This document shows, piece by piece, positions 33,166 through 44,365 of a DNA stretch of 64,000 nucleotides. Every line of letters starts with the position of its first letter. Position 1 is the first letter of the stretch. The stretch lies in contig CM030714.1 of assembly GCA_017979445.1 (NCBI GenBank), positions 6,827,049 to 6,891,048 on the forward strand, in the 5' to 3' direction. The notes beneath the pieces are model-generated. The model saw nothing but the letters and a program-made list of their open reading frames with translations. It did no database searches and was not told the DNA's origin. The stretch comes from Akebia trifoliata (Eukaryota; Streptophyta; Magnoliopsida; Ranunculales; Lardizabalaceae). Made by a program: the position numbers and the translations under genes.

Positions 33166-35480
33166 AAAGATAATGTATTCTAATGGAACTTTTAACAAAT
33201 CGAAAGAACGAATCTCGACATAATCTCTTAAAGTGACATACTATCTAACTTTGTTTCTAAGTAGTTCCACATAACCCATTCAAGAATTGATATTGCCTAG
33301 TATTTTGTTCATATGGAATCTACGTACTACTTGTTCAAAATCAGACAATATTTCCCCGCACTCATCCCAATGTACGGGTATTTTCTGTTGATTCTCATGC
33401 CAACCAAATATTCAAGATAGTCGAGGCATGAAAATCAACAAAAAGTAACATACACGAATAGGAAATTGGAAATTCCATCAGATTACGTATAAGTAAAACA
33501 TAAACTCATATACATATGAACAACACAAGCAAAATCAATTCTCAAATTGTCCACATTGGACAATTCAAGGATTAGTGTTTATTAAAATCCTATCTTTACA
33601 TGTACATGACATGACATGTAACGAAAGACCAAATTTAATCAATCATCACTTGTGCATCTCATTATAGAGAAAGATAAGAAATGAGCCAAATCATAATCCT
33701 TGAATGGGTATGAATTATCCATTCTAAAAGGAACCTATGTTAACAATTATTTTGATCATGTTGATAATAGATAGCCAACATGATTGGAAATTGTTCTAAT
33801 CATGCATATTCAGAGCATAATAAGTAACAAAAAGAAAATTCTAAACCAGTAAACGAGCCAAATAAGGAGAGAGAGAGAGAGAGAGAGAGAGGAAAAGAAT
33901 AAAAAATATAAATGGAAATTCTCTTTAGTTTCTATTTTTAGTTAATTACATTTAGTTCTAGCTACCTATTCATTGATATTTAATTAGACTACTTGATGTC
34001 CTTACCAATCCACAATCGAATCCCTAAGATGACCATTCAGGATCTAACAAAAAATAATGTGATTCACACAACTTCAAAATGGATGTACAACATATATATC
34101 AAAAGCAGCCATTTTATAATCTGAGAGAAGAACATCCTCTTTGAATGTTGCTTAATTTATTCAACACAAATGCTAGAAAGCAACACATCATAAGAATTTC
34201 TAAATCATGGAACTACATATTTTACTACATTATGTGAGATTTCCAACAATTTTCTTATTAAATTATTAAGAATCAATTGAAGGGCAACTACAATTAAAAT
34301 TTTCTAACCATAGCTCATAATTTAAGGATTTTAGAACACAAATTCTTATTAAGAATTTCTAATCCATAGCTTATATTTTACAACTTAAAATCTTCTTTAG
34401 ATTAACAAAACAAATAAGATTCAATTGAACTGACCTTGTAGCCTATTGCTCAAAAAGATTCAATTGAATGGCAACCACAATCAGAAGAATCAATAGAAAG
34501 GCAGGTTCAATAGCTGATGATTCACTGTATCGTCAAATTTTACTAATAAGTAGGGAATTTTGCTGAATTATGAACTTTGAAAAAATCGAAACAACACAAG
34601 GATTTTCATTCAGGAATATAAACAAACAAATGGTATGCAAACTAACATTCAAGAATATTGTTGCACAACCTTTTAAGAACACAAAATATACCATCTATAC
34701 GTAATGTTCAGATCCTACACTATACAAGGCCACTCTATATATAACTCATTCATGCATTCTACATCTATATTACCTAGATACCATGGATATAGTTTAGATA
34801 CACAGCATATTATAGAACTTGAAGTGATGAGCAACGTAAGATTTTTACCATAGAATAAATTGGAAAAGAAATAGAGGATGTCCCTGCATACGATCCTTCA
34901 TCCTTGAGGTTTAAAAGGATCACCAAATTAAGCTCAAAGAGCTACGAAGATTTGAGTTCTCAGAAATTCAGAGGCCATTAAAACTCTATTGTTTTCAACC
35001 TTGAGAGAGAAGAAGGAAAATATGAGAGCGATTTAGAGAGAAATTACCAGCGAAAACGAGAGAAATGTGAGATCGAGAGACAGAGACCATTAAAACTACA
35101 TCGATGTGAAATCGAGAGATCGAGCGATGCAACGTTTTGCATTTCGAGTATCGGTCTTCCCCTCTTGTCGTTGTTGAGTGATTTTTTACTCACAAAATTT
35201 TCCGTCACAGTGCTCACAGACTCTCCAATGCGTGACACGTCAAGCCTCATAAGGGTAGTTTTGTGAATTATTGATCATTATTAATTTATTATACGCTTCT
35301 CCCAAAATTGTCGTAATTTCTAACTTGTCCACTGATTTCATCAAGTTCCAGTTCGTATAGGAATGTTTCAGCCGAAACCGGCCATTCGAGAAAACCTAGA
35401 ACATTTCAAGAAAAATAGGTATAGATTTATAAATATTTCTAACTTTCCTAACTTTCCTTTCATTTCAGTATAAATATTTC
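33166..35480. other. Intergenic DNA, possibly 5' flank of the CACTA locus
   Basis: No gene is recognised. A GA microsatellite lies at about 33871-33892. The segment 34900-35130, read on the minus strand, is rich in CTCTCGATC and TCTCTC words like the untranslated leader of CACTA transposase genes. This is a weak inference. Confidence 0.35.
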
Positions 35481-35489
35481 TGGCAAGAC

Positions 35490-35900
35490 AAGTTCTATAC
35501 GTCTAGATATATAATTGCACTTCCCCATTTTTAAAAAGTGTATCATGAGGTAATTGTGTATCCCAAGACTTTCAAATTTGCGACTACCAAACTTGTCATG
35601 TCAGGAGAGTTGATTGAGCGTGCCATGTGGGATAGTCAAAGTATCATGGCTCATAATGAAATGCACTCTAAAATAGAAATATATATAAGAATCATGATAA
35701 TCTTACTACCAAGTGACACACTCAATCGACTCTCCTGAACATGAAAAATTTGAAAGCTGCAGATTTGTAAGTCTTGGGATACATGTTTTTATGAGGAAGT
35801 GCAATTGTGTATCCTGAGGCTTGTAGATTTGCGGCTCTCAAACTTGTCACGACAGGAGCGTCGATTGAGTGTGCCACGTGGGATAGTCAGATTATCACGA
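35490..35900. mobile_element. Inverted-repeat element, partly duplicated
   Basis: The words GCACTTCC, GTGTATCCCAAGACT, CAAACTTGTCA(T/C)G, CAGGAG(A/C)G and GCCA(T/C)GTGGGATAGTCA occur at 35517-35650, in inverted form at 35710-35790, and again in direct form at 35798-35905. This is a hairpin element plus an extra arm, distantly like the GTGTATCCCAAG hairpin family. Ends are not certain. Confidence 0.5.
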
Positions 35901-35909
35901 CTCAAAAAT

Positions 35910-36990
35910 TGAACCATCCACCATATTCCCTCCAATACACATTGTTCATAAATGATTATGGCCAGCCCAAAAGTTAAAAAAATTCAATGGTTATAGTTTC
36001 CATCGAAGCCCACCAACCCTATCCAAACCCAAGCAAGAGACTTTAGTACATCCTTTTTGAGCTGGAAGGCCGAATTGTATGACCATCTTTAATTTGCATC
36101 ATCAACTATCTTTTTGTAAGGCCTATAATCCCACTAGTCATTGACACCAATCTTCCAATATCCCAAAATGTGTCCTCATTCTCAACAAGTAAAGTAAGTG
36201 ACCTTTGAAAAGTGAAGAAAGAATGGAGTCAAAGCCCAAATGGGTCTTTATTTATTTATTTATTTATTTTGAGTGTGCCAAGAAAAACATGGTTTGATCC
36301 ACTTATCACAAAAGTGCCATGAAGCTCAAGCGTGTTCTCACTGCTATGTAAATGTTTTCTATTTTGTTGGCGGTACGATGAGTTGAGGGGTCTAGGGGGC
36401 ATGCACGTTTTAGCAACTCCAAGTTTTTTAAATTTTGAACTTAATTAAGCCTATAAAACTTGAAAAAAAAAAATAGTAATTGTTTTCGATCTGATTCGTG
36501 GATGTGGTAACATTGCCGAGTCACATGAATCATTGTGTTTTGTGCAATTTTTATTTCATTTTTTCACTCACATTTTGTCAAGGAGCTTAAGGCACCCTCT
36601 AGATTATCTATTTCATCCCAAACAAACAATCTAGTTAAGGACAATACTTGGGAGAATAATTCCATAATAAGTTGAAAGAATATTGTTGTAAGAATCCTGA
36701 AAAAGTTTATTGGTTAGGAAAATTAATATTCTCATTAGTATCCATTTTGGTTGTAGGTATTTACTTAATTAAATAGAATTGTAGGTAGTTAGATAGGTAT
36801 ATGACTTAAGTAAGTAGGAAATTGATTTAGGAGTGGGCAAGGAATTGGGTAATTACCCTCTTTATGAATGTGAAAGGTATGTTCTTTAAAGAAGTCAGCT
36901 CCAGCTCTAGAAGTTGACTTCTGGAAGAAGCAGAAGCTAAGAACTTGAAAAGTCAACAAAAGTTTATTCGTTATAAAAGTACATAAGTCA
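35910..36990. other. Intergenic DNA, nothing recognised
   Basis: AT-rich sequence with a TTTA run near 36248-36268. No coding motif or repeat terminus was seen. Confidence 0.45.
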
Positions 36991-36999
36991 GAAATTGAT

Positions 37000-37101
37000 G
37001 TTCGTTTGACAATTTTTTTATTGTTCGATTATGATAAAATGATTAAAATACCCTTAATGTTGATAATATACCTAGAATGCACAAAAAATGAATAGAATAC
37101 C

Positions 37102-37138
<37 letters not shown>

Positions 37139-37785
37139 ATTTTATATTAAAAAAATTATTTTCAATTTAAATAAATTTATAAATTTTATAATTCTATCAA
37201 AATTTCGACGACATCTTCTCTTAAAAATGAACATATGATAAAGAAAATATTACATAATACACAATCCAACATCCACATAAAGATAAATGGTGTTTTGGTA
37301 ATAAAATAACGATGGATGAATTACTTTTGGTCTTAGTAGTAAAGATGAAAGATATTTTGATAAAGATGAAAGGTATTTTGGTAATTCCCTTTTAGTAAAT
37401 ATGAATGGTATTTTGGTAATTCCCTTTTATTTTTTAAGGTTAAATTTGATTAGAAATTTGATTAAAGATGAAAGGTATTTTGGTAAAGATGAATGGTATT
37501 TTAATAATCTCATTTCATTTTTTTAAGGTTAAGTTTGGTTGAAATTTTGATTAAAGATGAAGGGTATTTTGATAACTACACTTGAGTCATTTTATGTTTT
37601 TGACTTTTCGCAAAAACTATTTGAAAAAGTCCTTCTTGGATGATTTCTTTTAAGAGCTAATTTTGAGTTACAATTGAAATCCACGGGAGTCAAAAAAGTC
37701 TAAATGAACATCATTTATCTGATTTTTTTGACTTAAAAAGAAAAATAAAAAATTGACTTCTGAAGCTCAAACGAACAGAGTTGAA
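37000..37785. repeat. AT microsatellite and GATGAAAGGTATTTTGGTAA minisatellite
   Basis: An (AT)n run lies at about 37107-37132. From 37343 to 37580 at least six diverged copies of a unit close to GATGAAAGGTATTTTGGTAA occur, some joined by an AATTCCCTTTTA or TTTTTTAAGGTTAA spacer. The block is bounded by GTTCGTTTGA near 36991 and its inverse CTCAAACGAAC near 37770, so it may lie inside a small inverted-repeat element. No target duplication was found. Confidence 0.6.
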
Positions 37786-38384
37786 GTGTTTGTATTTAAA
37801 TAGATGTCTTTATATTAATGCAATTAACAAGATTATTAATTTATCTAAAACTTCTCCTGAAATTAGGAAGATATGATCTCCCTCGAAGTGAAACAATTGT
37901 GTTTTATTTCTTGTTTATTAAGTCAAAATAGGCAAGAGAAGGAGTTTTTGTATCAAATTAAGAATAAAAAAATTATTTAAAAAAAAAAATATACGGATTA
38001 TATTTTTTTAAAGCAAATTCGGGTAGATCTGAATTCGATTCTAAATTATTTTGGATCTAAGACTCTAACTCAAATTCAATCCGAAAATCCGATTTTTCAT
38101 ATTTTTCAGATCGATTCGATCTGATTGAGACATTAGATATATTTCGCATCATTGCCCGTCCAAGGTGAGACAAACATAATCAAATTTTTGTTTAGGGTGT
38201 GCTTGATAGGCATACATAACCCCCCCACCCCCACTTGACTTACTTTCGGTAACAGTGGTTGATGAACACGAGAAAGCCTTGTGAGCCACACGGTTCAGTT
38301 TCGTGTGATGAGACGCATCTCATATGGCCAACTGTTTTCCGTGTGTGGTGTCGGACAACCCCGACGCACTTACCAGATATGACA

Positions 38385-38589
38385 CACGTGCAGTCCAATT
38401 GTGAAGGTACGTGGAGCCTTTGTGATGGATTTTGCCAAATCACGTGGGTAATTAGTCACGTGTCACGTGTTTAATATAAGAGCCTTTTTTGTGGGTATAG
38501 GAACGTTGAAAGGAGTCGCATAATAACGGCAAGTGAGATACATCCTAATCATAACTGAGGTAGCTAATGGTATTATAATTAGTCACGTG
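38385..38589. promoter_or_regulatory. Cluster of five CACGTG (G-box) motifs
   Basis: CACGTG occurs at 38385-38390, 38441-38446, 38457-38462, 38464-38469 and 38584-38589. A TATA-like ATATAAG follows the fourth at about 38473-38480. No gene follows within 1 kb; the nearest host gene downstream is the JAZ-like gene 2 kb away. It may be a distal regulatory region or a relic. Confidence 0.4.
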
Positions 38590-38796
38590 GATTGTTAAAA
38601 TTGTCAATCCAGGCCGACAACAACAGCCTACTCTGTGGGGCTCACCCAACCCATGAATTATGAATGTTTGGTCTATCTTTTCAGCAGCTCCCCCAAATAA
38701 AAATATTATTTTGATTAATAATTTTTAATCATTTGATTTTGAGGATTAACAATCTATGGGTGGATCTATTAATAAAACAAATGATGTTAGATATTA

Positions 38797-39001
38797 GAAT
38801 AATGATTTTTGAACACCCCCCTTTGACACACGCTTCTTGACATGACATGTGTTAGAATCATAGATTATTTTCGTTGGAATAAACAATTGCATATATTTAT
38901 GGGGATGTACAGTTGTGTATCCCAAGGGAAAAAATTGATGATTCTAACTCATGCCATATCAAGGGGTGTGTGTCAAAAGGGGCGCTAGAAAATCATGACT
39001 C
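38797..39001. mobile_element. MULE-type hairpin MITE with perfect 9-bp target duplication
   Basis: TAGATATTA occurs directly at 38788-38796 and 39002-39010. The ends GAATAATGATTTTTGAACACCC and, reversed, GAGTCATGATTTTCTAGCGCCC match at 16 of 22 positions. The inner arms carry TTTGACACAC, GAATCAT and TTGTGTATCCCAAGG words in inverted order. The 9-bp duplication points to Mutator-like transposase. Confidence 0.8.
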
Positions 39002-39011
39002 TAGATATTAT

Positions 39012-40245
39012 TAATTTGATCATTTTTATTGTGGATTAATTTTTCGAAGGATAACTTGTAGGTCAGCACGTTAGTATGAGAATGACATGCAACAAATTGG
39101 GGGTATGAATTGCAAGTTTGCAATCTAACTCTTTAGAAATCTAGGTCAAGTGTAGTCAACCGAAATCATTCATGCATCATAATGGTTATGAGTCATGACC
39201 ATTGAATCCATTGAATCCATCTAGTTCAGGGTTTAGTCTAAAAACATGTCTATCTCTATGTATGATAATATAGCCAATTTTTTTTTTTTTTTTTTTAATT
39301 TCTTGACTGATGATAATTTAAACCTCTATAAGGTTACATAAAAGAATAAATAAACAAATAATAAAATTATATAAAAGATGTTATGTACAAAATTAAATAA
39401 ACAATGACATGTGTTTGGGATATCCACCTAAAAAAACATAAACCATGGTTCAGCTTAGACAATCCTAATTTTAATCTAGCCATTATATTTATAGAGTTGT
39501 GTTGGGGGGATTTCGTTTTTCACTGGATTTCACACACTATGGTGATGAGGATGTGCGCACGTAACCATAGATTTTTTTCACTTTTATCTTGAGGAAACAT
39601 ATCTATGACCACCACATCAATGCAATGTGAAACATAGTGTAAAACAAAGTCCCTCTAGGATTTTCCATTTTTATATTCCATAATTGATTGATATTATTTA
39701 CTCACAATCATTTGAACTTTGGGTGATTTATTAATATTTAAAATACCCCTATGCTTTCATACTGAGAATAAAAATATACGTTCTTAATAATAAATAAATA
39801 AAATAACCTAACAAACTAATCTTCATTATGTGATAAATAAAAACCTAATATTTTTCTTTTCAAAATCAGTTATGTCAAGATCTTCAACATCACGATAAAT
39901 TACTTTTAATTTAGTTAATATTTTCTTAATTTATTGTGAAAAATCTTTGATGTTTTTGTCCAAAATTCTATCTATTATTTCAAAAATCCTATTTTGTTCT
40001 CGACGTTTAAAGATTCAAGTAAATAGAATCTTCAGGTCGAAGACGACTACCAAAAACAAAAGCAAAAAAACCTTTGAAGGTTGAAGTAGATTAAATCTAA
40101 GGATTAAGAAGATGATTGGTTTTTAAAGACGAGTCAATCGTTTTTGTTATAGGTTAAAAACTAAGAACATTTCGGTCATTTTCCATTAGATAATTAGAGA
40201 AGACCGAGGTCAATTAAAAATCTTCAACAAAACCCACAATCAGAG
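39012..40245. other. AT-rich intergenic DNA, nothing recognised
   Basis: No coding motif, RNA gene or element terminus was seen. The frame at 39404-39592 is short and resembles no family I know. Confidence 0.45.
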
Positions 40246-40254
40246 TTGACTACA

Positions 40255-40644
40255 ACACCAAATGTCACATGTGATAATCCCACCACCGCATCAGCAGTAA
40301 TAGAAGCCACGTGTCCCACATATCGTTTACCGACACTCAAATTTCGGACTAGCAATGGCTTCGTGCCACGTGCTGATTTAAACACGTGGGAAAAAACAAA
40401 AAGCGGATGGAAGGCTCTCGCACACGGGGGGAAACTCGTATTTCACGTTCCGCCGTTTACGACATTTAAATTGTGCCCATTGTAACTCTCTCTCTCTCTC
40501 TCTCTATAAGATCATAACCAACGTCTCCTTTCCTTCTGTCCTTATTCTTTGAGAGAGAAGGAGAAGCTTTAAAAGGCCAACAAAATACTTGATCAACCAA
40601 TCAAGAAACCAAACAGCTCTCTTTGTATCTGATCGATCGTCGAG
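40255..40644 (+). promoter_or_regulatory. Promoter of the JAZ-like gene with three G-boxes
   Basis: CACGTG cores lie at 40308-40313, 40367-40372 and 40383-40388, 260 to 340 bases before the start codon. A CT repeat (about 40485-40505) runs into CTATAAG at 40504-40510, a plausible TATA box, leaving a leader of roughly 110 bases. MYC2-type bHLH factors bind G-boxes in JAZ promoters in other plants, giving feedback control by jasmonate. The motifs here fit that pattern. Confidence 0.6.
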
Positions 40645-42025
40645 ATGAAAAAGACTGATCTAACCCTATCTACGAGGACAAATTGCAATTTAGACCTTTG
40701 CCTTGTTACTCCTTCTCCAGTTTCATTGCAAGGTTCCGGAGGTGACTACATGTAAGTTCGACTCGTAATCTTTCTTTCGGTAAGAATCGGATTTTGGAAT
40801 CTGATCGGGTGGGTTTGAACGGACCGATCCGATTTCAAACTGGTTCAACATTGTATGATTCACGATTGTGGACTTAGATTATTTAAATTTAAAAAATAAG
40901 TTATATATTATATATTTTTCATTTTAGACATTTTTATTCTTATTTTGTTGCTTTTATTTATTTATTTTTCTTTTTAATTTTGAAGGACTGAAGGATCTAA
41001 GAGTACGAGAAGCCCACAAAATGTCACAATCTTTTACGGAGGAAGAATTTGCGTTTGCGATACCACAGAGCTTCAGGTTTGCTCAAACTAAATTTGTTAG
41101 AGTATTAGATGGGAAGCTATATAATAAGGTGCACTAAGATGCATCCAATCATTTTTATAGATATTAGGATGGATTTTATATTAGATTAGGATAATTTTCC
41201 TTTGTAATCACGTTTTTTCTTGATTTTCAATCTTTTAACTCGCTAGTCACTCACTCACTGCGACAAACCCAGCCAATCGGTCATTGTAATACTTGGGTCT
41301 ATCAAATTCTTAGCCTGATCATTGTTTTAAAACTCGTCGAGTTGACTCGAAACTAGTCCGAGTTTTTAAATCTCAACTCAATTTATTTTCGAGACAACTT
41401 GGTCTGTGTCGAAACTCGATTGAACGAACAAACTCATCAAGTCAACTCGGTGTAATCAAGTTCAGAATATACTGAGTCAGTTTAGAAAATTGATTGATTT
41501 GATGGTATATAATTTTTTTGTGGAGATAAAAAAAATAAAATGTTTGTTTATCAAGTTTTAAAATATTTATAAATTTAATACATTTTTATCTGAATCTCTT
41601 GAGTCCGATCACAAGTTTTTGAATTGATTGGACTTGGTGGAAATTGAGTCGAGTCGAGTTTAAAAACCATGTGAGGCCCAGAAAACAATTAATTTTGGTA
41701 TTAGAATTAAAATTGATAATAATTGGAATAGTTGTATAAAATAGATTTTGGTTACAAAATTTTGATTCGACTCAACCAATCATAAATTTATGCTTAAAAG
41801 TTATAATTAACGAGTATTTTGTTATAAATGCAGGCGAGAGCGATCATAGGGCTTGCAAGGACAAAAATGGAGGAAAAAACGAAGACCCCACATTCGAAGC
41901 CAGTAATGCCATCCCTACAATCTCAACTTCACAGCCCTCCCGATATTTCTATGAGGAAATCACTTCAACAATTTCTCGAAAAACGAAAGAAGAGAATCAA
42001 GGCTTCTTCCCCTTATCACAAGTAA
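40645..42025 (+). CDS. JAZ8/TIFY5-like jasmonate ZIM-domain repressor, three exons
   Basis: Exons 40645-40751, 40986-41076 and 41834-42025 join in frame with GT-AG introns to give 129 residues, close to the length of Arabidopsis JAZ8. JAZ proteins bind MYC transcription factors in the nucleus and repress jasmonate responses until COI1 removes them. The N-terminus carries an EAR-type LDLCL (residues 16-20), which in JAZ8-type proteins recruits TOPLESS directly without the NINJA adaptor. The ZIM/TIFY motif is TIFYGG (50-55). The Jas motif is at about 103-127 (SLQQFLEKRKKR then SPY), but the LPIARR degron found in canonical JAZ proteins is replaced by DISMRK. That predicts weak COI1-jasmonate binding and a stable repressor. 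The start is the only ATG before the EAR motif in this frame. Intron 2 (41077-41833) contains an inverted-repeat element. A possible AATAAA lies at 42149-42154. The subgroup call is strong; the exact orthologue is not resolved. Confidence 0.9.
41321..41673. mobile_element. Inverted-repeat element in intron 2 of the JAZ-like gene
   Basis: The ends ATTGTTTTAAAACTCGTCGA and, reversed, ATGGTTTTTAAACTCGACTC are imperfect inverted repeats, with more GAGTTGACTCG words inward. A half-like copy begins near 51399 (CATGGTTTTAAAACTTGAGA). I found no clear target duplication. Confidence 0.45.
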
Positions 42026-42165
42026 TTGTAGCTTAAAAATATGTATCACATTGCACACATTAATTATGTTCCCTTCCCTATAGAGTTATTGTTACATGTC
42101 TAAATTATTTGTAAATTTAGTATTTAATGAAGTTTTTTTTCCCTTACAAATAAATTTTGGCTTAT

Positions 42166-42331
42166 GAGTCGTAATAATCTGACGCCCCCTTGTGACATAT
42201 GCCCATCACATAACCTTAGAATACAAAAGAAATAGATTTATGATTCTGTGTATCCCAAGGCAAATGATCTACGGTTCTGTGATGGGGGCCTATGTTAGAG
42301 GGCGGCAGCATTAGAAAATCATTATATATTC
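42166..42331. mobile_element. Hairpin MITE just downstream of the JAZ-like gene
   Basis: The two arms are inverted copies sharing GCCCATCACA/TGTGATGGG and the central TGTGTATCCCAAGG. The ends begin GAGTCGTAATAATC and, reversed, GAATATATAATGATTTTC. Flanking 9-mers agree at only 6 of 9 positions. It is the same family as 7441-7608. Confidence 0.6.
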
Positions 42332-42339
42332 TTAACGTA

Positions 42340-43590
42340 TAGTTTGAATATTCAGCTGGGTTGATCCGAAACTCAGATAAGTCAACTCAATCCGATTGGA
42401 TTTCAATGTGATTTGGCCTCAAATTTGATGGAACCAACTCGTTAAAAAACTCAGAAAAATATATAATAAATATAGTATATTTATTATTTTTTTCAACTTG
42501 AGGACTCTCTTGACAATTGAGTTGACTTATTAATATGGATTTAATGGATGGATACTAATATTTGATCTGAACCATGAATTTTGTATGGGTTTTAGTACCT
42601 ATACACTGATTGCCCAAAATGCAACCCAATCCTAATTAGGGTTGCCAATGGATTGGATCGGATTCGTATGGATCCAGAAAAGAATTTATTAGACCCCAAA
42701 TGTGATCCAAACCCAATCAGATTTTATTAGAGTTACTTTCTATATTTCATTCATTTTCATGAATAGTCAGTCGTCGCGATAAAAAGCTTAGATAAATTAA
42801 AAGAGGTGAGAAAAGTGAAGGGAGGAAATTGTAAAAAAAAAGTTTAAAATGAGAAACTAATTTTTGTGCATTTTTGTTTATTACTTTTAAAGTGACTAAA
42901 TTTTGAAAATTAATCATCAATTTTCAATTTAGTTAGATTTTAAATCAATATAGACTTGGACAAGAAGTAAAAAAGTTGAGTTACAATCAAACAATAATTT
43001 CATTATTTTAGAACTAACGTCTATACAAAGGTTATGTGAAATCCAACATTGAGATTTATCTTAGGGATACATGTTGTATCATCAAGGGTCTTCTTTAATT
43101 CCAAATATTTGATTTCAGGGCGTTCTATTATGATAGTAGAACCTTAATTATATTCTGGATTTCGCTTTTGGAATTTTAGAATCAGATTCTAGAAATCTCG
43201 TTTAACTCATTATGTTTAAAATCAAAATCTCGTTATATCTAACACTGTGAAAATCAAACTAAAAATATTTATCTTAGACACGGAAGAAGATGATTTTTTG
43301 GATAAAAAATTAAAGATATTTGAAAAGAGGTTGAAGATGAGAGCATTTAATGTCATTTTCTATTAGATCCAAGAAAATTTCATGGTCTAATGGCATGTCT
43401 AAATTAGCCAAAGATTTATGAAGATTAAATGACATATATATACACGTTTTTAGATGAGCAAGAGAAACGTTATATTAATAATCACACTTGATGGAAGAAT
43501 TGGTAAGTTGGTTCCATCAAATTTTTTGGGTCTTCCTTTATTCAGACTTGGAACTGCGAATGCAGATGATGTAACACTATGCGGGAAGAG
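42340..43590. other. AT-rich intergenic DNA, nothing recognised
   Basis: Words such as GGATTGGATCGGATTCG near 42650 hint at a decayed inverted-repeat element, but no ends could be defined. No coding motif was seen. Confidence 0.4.
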
Positions 43591-43596
43591 TTACCC

Positions 43597-44040
43597 TACC
43601 CAAACCCTTAACTCTAACCTTGACCTTAAACCCTATGAGGTATAACTTAAACCCTAAAATCTTATATCTAAAACAAAACTTAATTACTAAATTTTATAAT
43701 ATATAACCTCAACCCTTTATCCCAGCAATCACAGAGATGATGTTACGCTAATATAAATCTAATCATATCATTTCAAATGAAGTAAACAAAAATTAATCCC
43801 TAAAACCATAATCTCAAATGTTTATCCGTTCATGGGACACAAGCCAAGTTACCTAACATAACTCTAATTATACAATTAATCCTAAACCCCTAATTAAACC
43901 CTAGACTCTATAACCTATAATCTAAACCCTAAAACACAAGCCAAGTTACCTAACATAACCCTAATTATACAATTAATCCTAAACCCCTAATTAAACCCTA
44001 GACTCTATAACCTATAATCTAAACCCTAAAACTCCATGTC
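43597..44040. repeat. Interstitial telomere-like sequence with a 97-bp tandem duplication
   Basis: Many degenerate AAACCCTAA-type units occur in one orientation, resembling the plant telomere repeat CCCTAAA. Within them a 97-bp block is present twice in tandem (43841-43937 and 43938-44034) with a single visible difference (AACTCT versus AACCCT). The array is too irregular to be a true telomere. Confidence 0.7.
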
Positions 44041-44120
44041 TAAACCAAGCCTTAATCTGTAAGGAATATAAACACAAGTATTATTCTTCTTATGAAGATG
44101 ATCAATTGATGTAGTATACT

Positions 44121-44354
44121 TTTTTTTTATAATTAGGTATTCTTGTAGACAATGGATCGAGCCCGTATTTGGGACTAGTCCCAGGGCACGTGCAATGTCC
44201 ACACATCACACGCATCAAGTAAGTGAGGGTGCACCCTGGCGGGTGGTCCTTGAGGAATTAATACTTATATTGGGTATTGAACTCACGACATATGGGCATT
44301 AAACACTTATTTGTCTGAAATAGCCATTGAGCCAACCCTTTAGGTTCTATTAGA
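44121..44354 (-). mobile_element. tRNA-derived SINE with perfect target-site duplication
   Basis: GTAGTATACT flanks the unit directly at 44111-44120 and 44355-44364. The A-rich tail is at the low-coordinate end, so the element reads on the minus strand. On that strand an A-box-like GGCTCAATGGC (within 44323-44338) and a consensus B box GTTCAATAC (44274-44282) are present, the internal pol III promoter of tRNA-type SINEs. The copy at 6183-6425 is related. Confidence 0.85.
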
Positions 44355-44365
44355 GTAGTATACTT

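Noticed and set aside
38259..38474. Overlapping frames on both strands in the G-box cluster
   Set aside because: Neither has a recognisable domain; the length is explained by higher GC content and fewer stop codons locally.
43597..44040. True telomere or chromosome end
   Set aside because: Units are degenerate and interspersed with other sequence, and ordinary genes follow on both sides.
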